Positions 8,615-16,747 of a stretch of DNA of 32,073 bases are shown piece after piece. Numbering within the stretch: position 1 is the first letter of the stretch; each line of letters starts with the position of its first letter. The stretch comes from JARFQH01 sp041299015 (GTDB taxonomy: Bacteria; Desulfobacterota; Desulfobacteria; Desulfobacterales; SG8-13): positions 1 to 32,073 of the forward strand of contig JBFYWB010000022.1 in assembly GCA_041299015.1 (NCBI GenBank), given 5' to 3'. Made by a program: the position numbers and the translations under genes. Under the pieces are notes generated by a model. That model was not told where the DNA came from. It did not search any database and worked only from the letters and a program-made list of their open reading frames with translations.

Positions 8615-9517
8615 TCAGGAATGCATGCGGGCCGTCACCCCTTCACCCACCACCTTAAAGCGATCGAAGTCGAAAGGCTGTCCCGCGGGTGACCGGTGGA
8701 TGACCCTGAGGGCAATGTAGTCGGTCGCCTGCTGCATGAAGACCCTTCTTTGAGGATCGCAGAGCCGCCAGCGGCCCTCGGCGTAAAATTCGGCCCAATT
8801 GTGGTACTGCGCCGGATCGAGCACGGTGCTGTTCGGGCAATGGTAACCGGCAATACCACGCGCCGGCACCCCTGCCGCGCGGCACAGAGCAACAAAGAGC
8901 GCCATCATTTCCGTGCAGTCGCCCTGTTGCGTCTGCAAGGCCTGTCGGGCGCCGCGGTTGTTTTTGACATAGCCGGCATAACGGATGTTGGCGCTCATCC
9001 AGCGAAATATCTTCTCTGCAGTCGCCCGGGAACTGCCCGCCTTCAGAGACTGTGCGAGATGACGGATCTGAGGGTCGTCGACTTCGATCAACGGCTCCTC
9101 AAGGAGATAAACCGCGTTGCCAGTGGTTGTGCTTGGCAGCGGCCGCTCGCGCATCAGCAACTCGGCGGTTATGCTGACGACTCTGGACGCGTAGGGCGGC
9201 AAATTATCGAAGGTGTAATGAAAAATCCGATTACCGTGCTCATCTCGTTCCACACCGTAGGGATGAGAAGAAAATACGGTTATCACGCGTTGGGTCGGTG
9301 TTTCCGCGACTGGCACGTACAACCGGAGTTCGGCCTGGTTGACAAGCTGGTTGGAAGTATTTTGAACGACAAAACAGTATGATATTCTTTTTAGGTCGGC
9401 GGCGTAGTTCGCTGAAAGGCGTTGGGCCGCGTGGGCAAGTAAAATGATCATGGTAGCCGAGCCGGTTAAAAGCGCGGCAAGACACAATATGGCTGTTCCC
9501 TTCTTAACCATGCGCAA
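8615..9517 (-). CDS. Membrane-anchored transglutaminase-like cysteine protein
   Basis: This is a 300-residue protein with an N-terminal hydrophobic anchor or signal (about residues 8-30) and an extracytoplasmic N-terminal domain. A transglutaminase-like core follows. The catalytic triad is visible in order: Cys201 in QQGDCTEM, His239 in QYHNWAEFY and Asp254 in RLCDPQ. Members of this superfamily act as proteases, amidases or cross-linkers, so the reaction cannot be read from sequence. The start is either TTG at 9517 or ATG at 9511; GAGGAAA upstream suits the TTG spacing slightly better. It is the first gene of the minus-strand envelope cluster and ends 40 bases before the giant protein starts, making that protein a natural candidate substrate or partner (inference). 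Confidence 0.88.
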   Translation of the reverse strand: MRMVKKGTAILCLAALLTGSATMIILLAHAAQRLSANYAADLKRISYCFVVQNTSNQLVNQAELRLYVPVAETPTQRVITVFSSHPYGVERDEHGNRIFHYTFDNLPPYASRVVSITAELLMRERPLPSTTTGNAVYLLEEPLIEVDDPQIRHLAQSLKAGSSRATAEKIFRWMSANIRYAGYVKNNRGARQALQTQQGDCTEMMALFVALCRAAGVPARGIAGYHCPNSTVLDPAQYHNWAEFYAEGRWRLCDPQRRVFMQQATDYIALRVIHRSPAGQPFDFDRFKVVGEGVTARMHS

Positions 9518-9993
9518 ATATTTCCTCGACCGGAGTGAAAAAACCCTTTACACCTTCAGCCCGTCAACAGGCGTGATCGGCACACTGCAATAACCATGCT
9601 ACTTGCCGAGAAGGTGTTGAATCGGGCGGCTGACACACCGCTGTGGAATTTAAGCCATATGAAAATGGGCAGGCCGGGGTTATCTTCGGAAGTAATTTTC
9701 TCAGGCGAGTAAAAATGACCGACCCGGATCGAACCGACGGATTTTCTGTGGTGTGATTTTCCTATATCTTAGGTAAGCAACTTGACAAATCCAGTGTCCT
9801 TCAATGTTGGCCTGGCGTTAAGTGCTTATAATTATGAAAAAAGCAAATTTACCACGGTTTTTGCATGGGCAGCACTGCGTCAGCGGCAGCCAAGACGTCA
9901 TTTTGCATCCACGCACCGTGCGCGACAAGCCCGTTCAGTTGATCCAAGTACTCGGTCTGCGGTTATTGCGGATGTAATTGGTTTTGGAAACAA
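9518..9993. other. Intergenic region between divergent genes
   Basis: These 476 bases separate the minus-strand transglutaminase-like gene from the plus-strand aspartyl protease and should hold both promoters. A plus-strand TATAAT at 9827-9832 is the only hexamer matching a bacterial -10 box perfectly; its -35 is poor. A TTGACA at 9782-9787 has no good partner box downstream. I could not pick a convincing minus-strand promoter. Confidence 0.5.
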
Positions 9994-10758
9994 ATGGACA
10001 AGCGGGCATCACAAAACCCTATGGCGGCAGAAGTTAACATGTGCAGGCTTGCGGCTTTTATACTCTTCGGCTGGTGGTGGGTACCCGTCCTTTATGCCGA
10101 TTGGCATTATTTTATCGGCAGGGATGCGGTGGGCGTCTTCTTGCAGACCGAGAACTACGGCAGCTGGTACATCGATAAGGCCGATACGGAAAAATTCAAA
10201 ATAGGCGAAAAAGGCGCCTTCAAAATCGGTCTCGATCATAATGGCAGTTATGTATTGATCGAAAACCGGAAAAAGTTTTACACCGATTTAGACGCGAGAG
10301 AAAGCATCGCAAAGCAAATCGAAGAAAACGACGGGCTGCACGGCAAACGCGCCGTTAGGGGCGAAACCGACCTCATCATTCGTAACAATCAGATCTTGCT
10401 TCCAGTCACCCTCGGCTACCAGTCCGCGGAAACGACGGCCCTGCTTCTTTTGGACACCGGCGCTTCGATTACGGTATTGCACCAAGATCTCGCCGACAAT
10501 TTGGGCATTCGGGAAATGAACCCTTCCGTGCTTTTTTCCGTCGAAGGACAGCGCATCGATTCCAACTCGGTTCAATTGAGCTACGTCATGGTCGGACCGA
10601 TGGTGAAAGAAAATGTCGTTGCCGGCATCATCGCGTACAAGGGACCGACAACGGACCGTCAAGGGTTGCTCGGCATGAATTTTTTGCGGGACTTCGACTA
10701 CCAGATAGACTTCAAGCGCAAAAAAATAATATGGATAACTGACGTATCCCTCAGGTAG
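9994..10758 (+). CDS. Retropepsin-like aspartyl protease, secreted or anchored
   Basis: This is a 254-residue frame. A hydrophobic segment follows Met16 (MCRLAAFILFGWWWVPVLYA), so the functional start may be the ATG at 10039 (or 10021) and the product is probably exported. Residues 37-100 form a small N-terminal domain (WYIDKADTEKF, then FKIGLDHNGSYVLIEN) of unknown function. The C-terminal half is a clan AA protease: LLLDTGASIT has the catalytic Asp154 and GLLGMNFLRDF gives the closing strand. One D-T-G motif means it would work as a dimer, as in retropepsins. The substrate is unknown. It appears monocistronic, with 250 bases to the next gene. Confidence 0.82.
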   Translation: MDKRASQNPMAAEVNMCRLAAFILFGWWWVPVLYADWHYFIGRDAVGVFLQTENYGSWYIDKADTEKFKIGEKGAFKIGLDHNGSYVLIENRKKFYTDLDARESIAKQIEENDGLHGKRAVRGETDLIIRNNQILLPVTLGYQSAETTALLLLDTGASITVLHQDLADNLGIREMNPSVLFSVEGQRIDSNSVQLSYVMVGPMVKENVVAGIIAYKGPTTDRQGLLGMNFLRDFDYQIDFKRKKIIWITDVSLR

Positions 10759-10941
10759 GGGTGCAGCGGTTATCCTGCCGAGGGTATCGCTATGCCCGCC
10801 GTATCGCCGAATTTGTCCCGCAGGGTGATTCCCCTGCCCGCACGCCGGAAGCCGAATAGACCGCCGGGTGCCGAACCGGTCCATCGGGGCGCTGTCCGTG
10901 AAACGGCCCGAACCCTCCGGTGCCGCCGCCCTATTTTGCGG

Positions 10942-10971
10942 TTGACCGCTGCGAAGCGCCTGTGATATCTC
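10942..10971 (+). promoter_or_regulatory. Candidate promoter for the lysine-rich microprotein
   Basis: TTGACC (10942-10947) is followed after 18 bases by TATCTC (10966-10971), which is preceded by TGA to give an extended -10. Transcription would begin about 33 bases before the start codon at 11011. Confidence 0.35.
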
Positions 10972-11010
10972 TTACCCCGACGATGATACGATCTGTTCAG
11001 GGAGGAGAAG

Positions 11011-11112
11011 ATGACCAAATCACGGGATACCAAGAAAGACACTAAAAAGAAGCCCAGCAAGACGATAAAGGAAAAGAGGAAGGAAAAGCAGGAGAAGAAG
11101 AAGGAAAAATAA
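11011..11112 (+). CDS. 33-residue lysine-rich microprotein
   Basis: The ATG at 11011 follows GGAGGAG at 11001-11007 with near-ideal spacing, one of the best ribosome binding sites in the window. The product has 33 residues: 15 lysines, 2 arginines, about 7 acidic residues and essentially one hydrophobic residue (Ile19). It opens MTKSRDTKKDTKKKPSK and ends QEKKKEK. It has no signal peptide or recognisable fold, and charge-rich helix or disorder is expected. I do not recognise the family. Binding to nucleic acid or ribosomes is possible from composition alone but not shown. The strong ribosome binding site and a plausible promoter argue that it is real. Confidence 0.6.
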   Translation: MTKSRDTKKDTKKKPSKTIKEKRKEKQEKKKEK

Positions 11113-11551
11113 CGATCCGTCTTTTTCGCCGACCCAAAACGGCCCGCCGTTTAAGAGGGAAGCCCGTCGGCAGGCGCGAATTTTTATGCCGCGCGCACAA
11201 AACCTGTGCTGTACGGTTTTTCCATATACATGCCCGCGTTTTTTCTGTCCCTGCCCACCCACGCACAGTGGCGACAGGCCGGGGTGCCCAACAGACTCCG
11301 ATTCCGCAAACGTGCTGATGGCCGCAGCGCGGACCATTTGGCGCACCCTCAGATTGTAAACCGGCGCATCTTGCAAGCCGCGCCGGACGATATCCTCCCG
11401 CCCGTTGAAAAACCTTCGCGAACAATCGGGCGAAAAACAACACCGCGAAAGCGTGGGCCTGCATAGTTGCGGATGGCGAGCCGACCTGCCCGCCCATGAC
11501 CGACGCCCTCGAATCGGAGCAACAAGAAACGTTGAAAACTTTGGGGAAACG
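11113..11551. other. Intergenic region before recQ
   Basis: I see no convincing gene in these 439 bases. A weak hairpin, GCACA (11195-11199) with TGTGC (11205-11209), is followed a few bases later by five T and might end the microprotein transcript. Short frames here have no ribosome binding site and protein-unlike composition. Confidence 0.4.
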
Positions 11552-13396
11552 ATGACGCCGCATCACATTCTGCAGAAGTTTTTTGGGTACGACGCCTTCC
11601 GACACCATCAACTCGAGGTTATCGAAGAGGCTCTGGCCGGTCGGGACGTTTTCGTTCTGATGCCGACCGGCAGCGGTAAATCGATTTGTTTTCAGGTCCC
11701 CGCACTTATCCGCCCGGGAGTGGGGCTCGTTGTTTCGCCGTTGATCGCTCTCATGCAGAATCAGGTCGCCGGCCTGCGCCAGAACGGCATCCGTGCCGAT
11801 TATCTGAATTCGAGCCTGCCTCCCGATGCCGTCCGGCGCGTCGAAGATCGCGTTTTGGCAGGCGCAACCGACCTGCTTTACGTGGCCCCGGAACGGTTGC
11901 TCTCCGAAGCGTTCCAGCGTTTCCTGACCCGGTTTCCGGTTGCCTTGTTTGCCATCGACGAGGCCCACTGCGTCTCGCAGTGGGGGCACGATTTCAGGCC
12001 CGAGTACCTTAAAATCGCATCCGTGACCCACCGATTCCCGAATGTTCCCCGCATGGCCTTGACGGCGACGGCCGATCCGGCAACCCGCGGCGAGATCCTC
12101 GACAAGTTGGACTTGAGCCGGGCAGCCGTGTTCGTATCGAGTTTTGACCGACCGAACATCTGCTACCGGGTTCGGCTGAAGGAAAACGGCAAACGTCAGC
12201 TGCAGGATTTCATTGCCCGGAGGCATCCGCGCGCGACCGGCATCGTTTACTGCCGTACCCGCAAGCGGGTGGATGACATCGCGGCGTGGCTTGCGGAGAG
12301 GAACGTCAATGCCGTCGCCTACCATGCCGGGCTTTCTTCCGAAGAGCGGAATCACCGGCAGCAGCGCTTTACCCGGGAAGAAGCGCTGGTGGTCGTGGCC
12401 ACCATCGCCTTCGGCCTGGGTATCGATCGGCCGGATGTGAGATTCGTGGTCCACTTCGATGTTCCCATGAGCATGGAGGCCTACTACCAGGAAACCGGGC
12501 GGGCGGGACGAGACGGCGAACCGGCGGAAGCCTGTATGCTCTATTCGTTGTCCGATGTGGTCGCGGCGCGCCAGCTGCTCAACCGGTCGGAAGGCGAAGA
12601 GCGGTTCAAACGGGTCCAACAACGCAAACTCGAGGCCCTGCTGGGATACTGCGAAACCACCGCATGCCGCCGTCAGGTGCTCTTGGGCTATTTCGGTGAA
12701 TCACGGGCCGGCCCCTGCGGAAATTGTGGAACGTGCCTGGAAGGCGCGGCGTCCTGGGACGGTACGCTAGCGGCCCAGAAGGCACTTTCCGGTGTTTATC
12801 GAACCGGCCAGCGCTTCGGTGCCGAATACCTCACCGAGGTTCTGCTCGGAAACCCCAACGACCGCATCAAGCGTTTCGGGCACGACCGCATCAAGACCTT
12901 CGGTGTCGGCAAGGACCTGTCGGGCAGACAGTGGCGGTCCGTCTTTCGCCAGCTGATGGCGGCAGGTTATTTGACGGCGGATCCGGCCGGAAAAGGCGGC
13001 TTTCAATTGACCGAGAAAAGCTGGCCGCTTCTCAAGGGCGCACAGACGATCCGCTTCCGCAAGGACTCGGAATCCGTCAAAACCCCCGGAAGCGACCGCG
13101 GCGCGCCCCATCCGGTTGCGGTGTCCTTGGATGACGCCTCTTTGAGCCTCTTTGACCATTTGCGACGGGTGCGCTTGGAGATCGCCGAAGAAATGAATCT
13201 TCCGGCTTATCTGATTTTTCACGACAAAACGCTCAGTCAAATGGCCGCCCGCCGCCCGCGATCGCGGCAGGACCTGCTGCAGGTGACAGGGGTTGGTGAA
13301 AGAAAGGCCGCCCAGTTCGGAAACCGGTTCCTCAAGGCCATCCAAGCGTGGGCAGACGACGGTCCGCCCCGGCAGCCGAACAGCGACAAAAGCTGA
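11552..13396 (+). CDS. recQ: ATP-dependent DNA helicase RecQ
   Basis: This is a 614-residue RecQ, close to the usual 610. It unwinds DNA 3' to 5' in recombinational repair and stalled-fork processing. Walker A is PTGSGKS (38-44) and the DEAH box is IDEAHCVSQWGHDFR (DEAH 136-139). Helicase motif VI is YYQETGRAGRDG (311-322). The RQC zinc site is Cys372, Cys389, Cys392 and Cys395 (in ACRRQVLLGYFGES and CGNCGTC). A C-terminal HRDC domain (about 525-605) ends with LLQVTGVGERKAAQFG. The ATG at 11552 is chosen because the family starts there and GGGG lies just upstream; the frame is open further upstream but that part has no homology. No partner gene is obvious. Confidence 0.97.
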   Translation: MTPHHILQKFFGYDAFRHHQLEVIEEALAGRDVFVLMPTGSGKSICFQVPALIRPGVGLVVSPLIALMQNQVAGLRQNGIRADYLNSSLPPDAVRRVEDRVLAGATDLLYVAPERLLSEAFQRFLTRFPVALFAIDEAHCVSQWGHDFRPEYLKIASVTHRFPNVPRMALTATADPATRGEILDKLDLSRAAVFVSSFDRPNICYRVRLKENGKRQLQDFIARRHPRATGIVYCRTRKRVDDIAAWLAERNVNAVAYHAGLSSEERNHRQQRFTREEALVVVATIAFGLGIDRPDVRFVVHFDVPMSMEAYYQETGRAGRDGEPAEACMLYSLSDVVAARQLLNRSEGEERFKRVQQRKLEALLGYCETTACRRQVLLGYFGESRAGPCGNCGTCLEGAASWDGTLAAQKALSGVYRTGQRFGAEYLTEVLLGNPNDRIKRFGHDRIKTFGVGKDLSGRQWRSVFRQLMAAGYLTADPAGKGGFQLTEKSWPLLKGAQTIRFRKDSESVKTPGSDRGAPHPVAVSLDDASLSLFDHLRRVRLEIAEEMNLPAYLIFHDKTLSQMAARRPRSRQDLLQVTGVGERKAAQFGNRFLKAIQAWADDGPPRQPNSDKS

Positions 13397-13613
13397 CGGC
13401 AGCGGACGCCGACCGAGCCCGTGTCGCCATTTCGGGTCACGGCCCCTTCGCCCCTCGCGGCAGCGAACCGATTGACCGGTCGGGCGGCCTTTTTGCAGTT
13501 ATTACCGGTTGACAAGTTCGGCCCAGAGTATAGACTGGCAGGCGAACCCTTTGGGGGCTAATCCGAAATGGCGGCCCGGATCTTCGCTTTCAATTGAAAA
13601 CGGAGACGGCGAC

Positions 13614-14735
13614 TTGAAAAACGCTACGGAAAAGCGGCTGGTGCAGGATCTTCTGGAGCTTGCCGGCGTGCGGATCAACGGGGATCGGCCGTTCGACATC
13701 CAGGTCCATAACCCCGCGACATATCCGCGGCTCCTCGCCGGCGGATCCCTGGCTCTGGGCGATAGCTACCTGGTCGAATGGTGGGACTGCGAGGCCCTGG
13801 ATCAGTTCTTCGACCGGATCATGGGCGCCAGGCTCGACAAAAAAGTGCGCCAATCGAAAGCCGTTCTCTGGGCGGCATTCAAGGCCCGCCTGACCAATCC
13901 GCAGGACCGCGCCAAGGCTTTCGAAATCGGCGAACGGCACTACGATACCGGCAACGACCTTTTTACGGTCATGTTGGACAAGCGCTTGAACTACTCCTGT
14001 GCCTATTGGCAGGCGGCCGACACACTCGACGAAGCACAGGAAGCCAAGCTGGAGCTGACGTGCCGAAAGCTGGACCTCAAGCCCGGCATGCGGGTGCTGG
14101 ACATCGGATGCGGTTGGGGCGGTTTTGCGATCTATGCGGCCGAGACATACGGCGCAGAAGTGACGGGCATCACGGTCTCGCGCGCGCAGGTCGATCTGGC
14201 CCGGCGGCTCAGCCAAGGTCTGCCCGTGAAAATCGAGCTGCAGGATTACCGTGATCTTCGGGGAACCTTCGACCGCATCGTTTCAATCGGCATGTTCGAA
14301 CACGTGGGGGTGACCAACTACCGGACCTACCTGCAGGTGGTCCATCGTTGCCTGGAAAAAGAGGGTCTTTTTTTGTTGCACACCATCGCCGGCAACTCGT
14401 CGGTCCGCTCGGTGGACCCCTGGATCGAGAAGTATATTTTTCCGAATTCGATGCTGCCCTCGGCCCGGCAGATCACGGCCGCCGCCGAAGGGCTGTTCGT
14501 TTTGGAAGACTGGCACAGTCTCGGTCCCCACTACGATCGCACGCTGATGGCATGGCACCGCAACTTCACCGCAAACTGGCCCCGCATCCGGGAAGCCTAT
14601 GACCAGCGGTTCTTTCGCATGTGGACGTATTACCTGCTTTCATGCGCCGGCAGTTTCCGGGCCAGACGGAATCAGCTCTGGCAGATCGTTTTTTCAAAAA
14701 ACGGCCTCCGGGCCGGATATCCTTCAATCCGTTAG
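13614..14735 (+). CDS. cfa: Cyclopropane-fatty-acyl-phospholipid synthase
   Basis: This enzyme transfers a methylene group from S-adenosylmethionine to cis double bonds of membrane phospholipid acyl chains, a stationary-phase and acid-stress modification. The SAM site is VLDIGCGWGG (161-170). Residues matching the E. coli active site are all present with a constant offset of ten: Cys129, Glu229, His256, Tyr307 and Cys344 (in YYLLSCAGSFRAR). The start is uncertain. I chose TTG at 13614 because GGAG lies eight bases upstream and the length (373) fits the family; the frame is also open to a TTG at 13509, which would add 35 residues without family similarity. The cyclophilin gene starts 33 bases after the stop and may be co-transcribed. 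Confidence 0.95.
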   Translation: MKNATEKRLVQDLLELAGVRINGDRPFDIQVHNPATYPRLLAGGSLALGDSYLVEWWDCEALDQFFDRIMGARLDKKVRQSKAVLWAAFKARLTNPQDRAKAFEIGERHYDTGNDLFTVMLDKRLNYSCAYWQAADTLDEAQEAKLELTCRKLDLKPGMRVLDIGCGWGGFAIYAAETYGAEVTGITVSRAQVDLARRLSQGLPVKIELQDYRDLRGTFDRIVSIGMFEHVGVTNYRTYLQVVHRCLEKEGLFLLHTIAGNSSVRSVDPWIEKYIFPNSMLPSARQITAAAEGLFVLEDWHSLGPHYDRTLMAWHRNFTANWPRIREAYDQRFFRMWTYYLLSCAGSFRARRNQLWQIVFSKNGLRAGYPSIR

Positions 14736-14768
14736 AGGCGGAAACCAAAACTGAAAGGAAAACGCAGC

Positions 14769-15266
14769 ATGGTAAAACTCGAGACCAGCATGGGCGATAT
14801 TTTTTTAGACCTCGATCATGAAAATGCTCCCAACACCGTCGCCAACTTTCTGGACTACGTGAAGGCGGGTCACTACGACGGCACCATCTTCCACAGGGTC
14901 ATTGACGGTTTCATGATCCAGGGCGGCGGGATGACCGCCGACATGAAGGAAAAATCGACCCGCGCACCCATCGAAAACGAAGCCGACAAAGGACTCAAAA
15001 ACGTGGCTTACGCGGTGGCCATGGCCCGCACCCCCGATCCGCACAGCGCCACGGCCCAGTTTTTCATCAACGTCAAGAACAACGACTTCCTCAACCACAC
15101 CGCCAAGAGCCCCCAAGGCTGGGGGTATGCAGTCTTCGGCAAAGTGGCCAAGGGGCAGGGCGTGGTCAACAAGATCAAGGCGGTGGCAACCGGCAGCAAG
15201 GGGATGCACGCCGACGTACCCCTGGAACCGGTGGTGATCAACAAGGCCGAGGTGGTCGACGCTTGA
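14769..15266 (+). CDS. ppiB: Cyclophilin-type peptidyl-prolyl cis-trans isomerase
   Basis: This 165-residue protein has no signal peptide, so it is a cytoplasmic protein-folding isomerase. The cyclophilin active site is intact: FHRVIDGFMIQGGG (Arg43, Phe48, Gln51) and SATAQFFINVKNNDFL (Gln97, Phe99). The length matches cytoplasmic PpiB (about 164). The ATG has AAAGGAAAA upstream. It follows cfa closely and is convergent with lpdA, whose stop lies 78 bases away. Confidence 0.95.
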   Translation: MVKLETSMGDIFLDLDHENAPNTVANFLDYVKAGHYDGTIFHRVIDGFMIQGGGMTADMKEKSTRAPIENEADKGLKNVAYAVAMARTPDPHSATAQFFINVKNNDFLNHTAKSPQGWGYAVFGKVAKGQGVVNKIKAVATGSKGMHADVPLEPVVINKAEVVDA

Positions 15267-15308
15267 CCGTCCGCGCCAAAGGCGGCCGCGCGAAGGTTAT
15301 GCGGAGAA

Positions 15309-15349
15309 GCTGACCGCTGAAAAATCGAGACCGGCGACCCGCGGTCAGC
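15309..15349. repeat. Inverted repeat between convergent ppiB and lpdA
   Basis: GCTGACCGC (15309-15317) pairs perfectly with GCGGTCAGC (15341-15349) across a 23-base loop. It sits between two convergent genes and overlaps the last codons of lpdA. It may slow read-through, but neither side has the T-run of a standard terminator. Confidence 0.35.
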
Positions 15350-16745
15350 GGCCGGACGCGGCCGCCGCCTCCATCAGCGCCTCGGAGAACGTCGGGTGGG
15401 CGTGCACCGTGCGGGCAATGTCTTCCGCAGAAGCACCGAATTCCAGCGCCAGCGCGCACTCGGCGATCATCTCCGCGGCCCGCGCACCGATGATGTGAAC
15501 GCCCAGAAGCCGATCCGATTTTCCGTGCGCGATCACCTTGGCGAAGCCGTCGGTTTCACCCAGACAGCGCGCCCGCCCGGCACCGCTAAAAGGATACGTG
15601 CCGACGCGGTAGGGGACGCCGCGCTGCTTGACCTGCTCTTCGGTCATGCCGACGCCGGCCACCTCGGGAGCGGTGTAGACGATGGCGGGAATCGCGTCGT
15701 AATTGACCTCCGCGGGCCGGCCGGCAATACCTTCCACCGCAGCGACGCCTTCGGCCGATGCCTTGTGCGCCAGCATGGGTCCGGCAACCAGATCGCCGAT
15801 GGCGTAAATGCCCGGCAGGTTGGTCTGGTATTTTTCGTTCACGGTCACCGTTCCGGTCCGGCCGTCCGTTTCGATGCCGGCCTCCTCCAGTCCCAATCCG
15901 CGGGTCAAGGGCCGCCGCCCCACGGCCACCAGAAGCTTGTCGAATTCAAGGGTTTCTTCCTTACCGTCGGACGCAAGCGTTACGGTCACTTTGCGGGTAC
16001 CGGCTTTCGCGCCGGTGACCTTGGTCTTCAGGCGGAAGTCGAAGCCCTGCTTCTTGAGACTGCGGTGCAGGGTGCGTCCCACCTGGCCGTCCAGGGTGGC
16101 GGCGATTTGCGGCAGCATTTCGATGACCGTCACCTCGGCCCCCAGGCGCCGCCAGACCGATCCCAGCTCCAGTCCGATGTAGCCGCCCCCGACGATACCG
16201 AGCCGGCCCGGCACGGTTTGCAGTTGCAGGGCCTCGCTGGAACTGATGATGTTCTTACCGTCGAAGGCGAGACCCGGAAGCGCCACCGGTTCACTGCCCG
16301 TCGCAAGCAGGATCGACTTGGCCTCCAGCATCCGGCGGGAATCTTTTTCCGCGTCGCCCTGCACCGCTACCCGGCCCGGACCCGCCAGGCGGCCGGTGCC
16401 GTGAACGATCTCGATCTTGTGGCGCTCCAGGAGCTTGCGGACATTATCGGTCAGGTCCTCCACCACCTTGTCCTTGCGGGCCAGCATGGCCGGCAGGTCG
16501 AGGGTCAGTTTGCCGATTTCGATGCCGTGCTCGGCCAGCCGCGACTTGGCGAGGTGGTAGTATTCGCTGGAGTCGAGCAGCGCCTTGCTCGGGATGCAGC
16601 CCACCCGCAGGCACACCCCGCCTAACCGCGGTTCTTTTTCCACGCAGGCGACCCGCATACCGAGCTGGGCCGCCCGCACCGCCGCTACGTAGCCTCCGGG
16701 CCCGCCGCCGATGATCACAAGATCGAACGCTTCTGCCTTGGCCAT
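15345..16745 (-). CDS. lpdA: Dihydrolipoyl dehydrogenase (E3)
   Basis: This is a 466-residue FAD enzyme that reoxidises dihydrolipoamide and passes the electrons to NAD. The FAD site is IIGGGPGGYVAA (11-22). The redox disulfide is Cys45-Cys50 in GGVCLRVGCIPSKALL. The NAD-binding segment is IVGGGYIGLELGSVW, the second FAD motif is YAIGDLVAGPMLAHKA, and the C-terminal catalytic pair His450/Glu455 lies in HPTFSEAL. It starts two bases after the sucB stop, so the E3 is made with its own 2-oxoglutarate dehydrogenase complex. Whether it also serves pyruvate dehydrogenase or glycine cleavage complexes cannot be told here. Confidence 0.97.
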   Translation of the reverse strand: MAKAEAFDLVIIGGGPGGYVAAVRAAQLGMRVACVEKEPRLGGVCLRVGCIPSKALLDSSEYYHLAKSRLAEHGIEIGKLTLDLPAMLARKDKVVEDLTDNVRKLLERHKIEIVHGTGRLAGPGRVAVQGDAEKDSRRMLEAKSILLATGSEPVALPGLAFDGKNIISSSEALQLQTVPGRLGIVGGGYIGLELGSVWRRLGAEVTVIEMLPQIAATLDGQVGRTLHRSLKKQGFDFRLKTKVTGAKAGTRKVTVTLASDGKEETLEFDKLLVAVGRRPLTRGLGLEEAGIETDGRTGTVTVNEKYQTNLPGIYAIGDLVAGPMLAHKASAEGVAAVEGIAGRPAEVNYDAIPAIVYTAPEVAGVGMTEEQVKQRGVPYRVGTYPFSGAGRARCLGETDGFAKVIAHGKSDRLLGVHIIGARAAEMIAECALALEFGASAEDIARTVHAHPTFSEALMEAAAASGR

Positions 16746-16747
16746 GG

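Noticed and set aside
9721..9745. GGTTCGATCC-like box on the minus strand, reminiscent of a tRNA T-arm or attachment site
   Set aside because: The T-stem does not pair, and no acceptor, D or anticodon arm can be folded upstream.
9782..10204. 140-codon plus frame overlapping the aspartyl protease
   Set aside because: It overlaps the clearly coding protease in another frame and its translation looks random.
11042..12622. 526-codon minus-strand frame opposite recQ
   Set aside because: RecQ is clear on the plus strand, and the opposite frame shows no motif or ribosome binding site.
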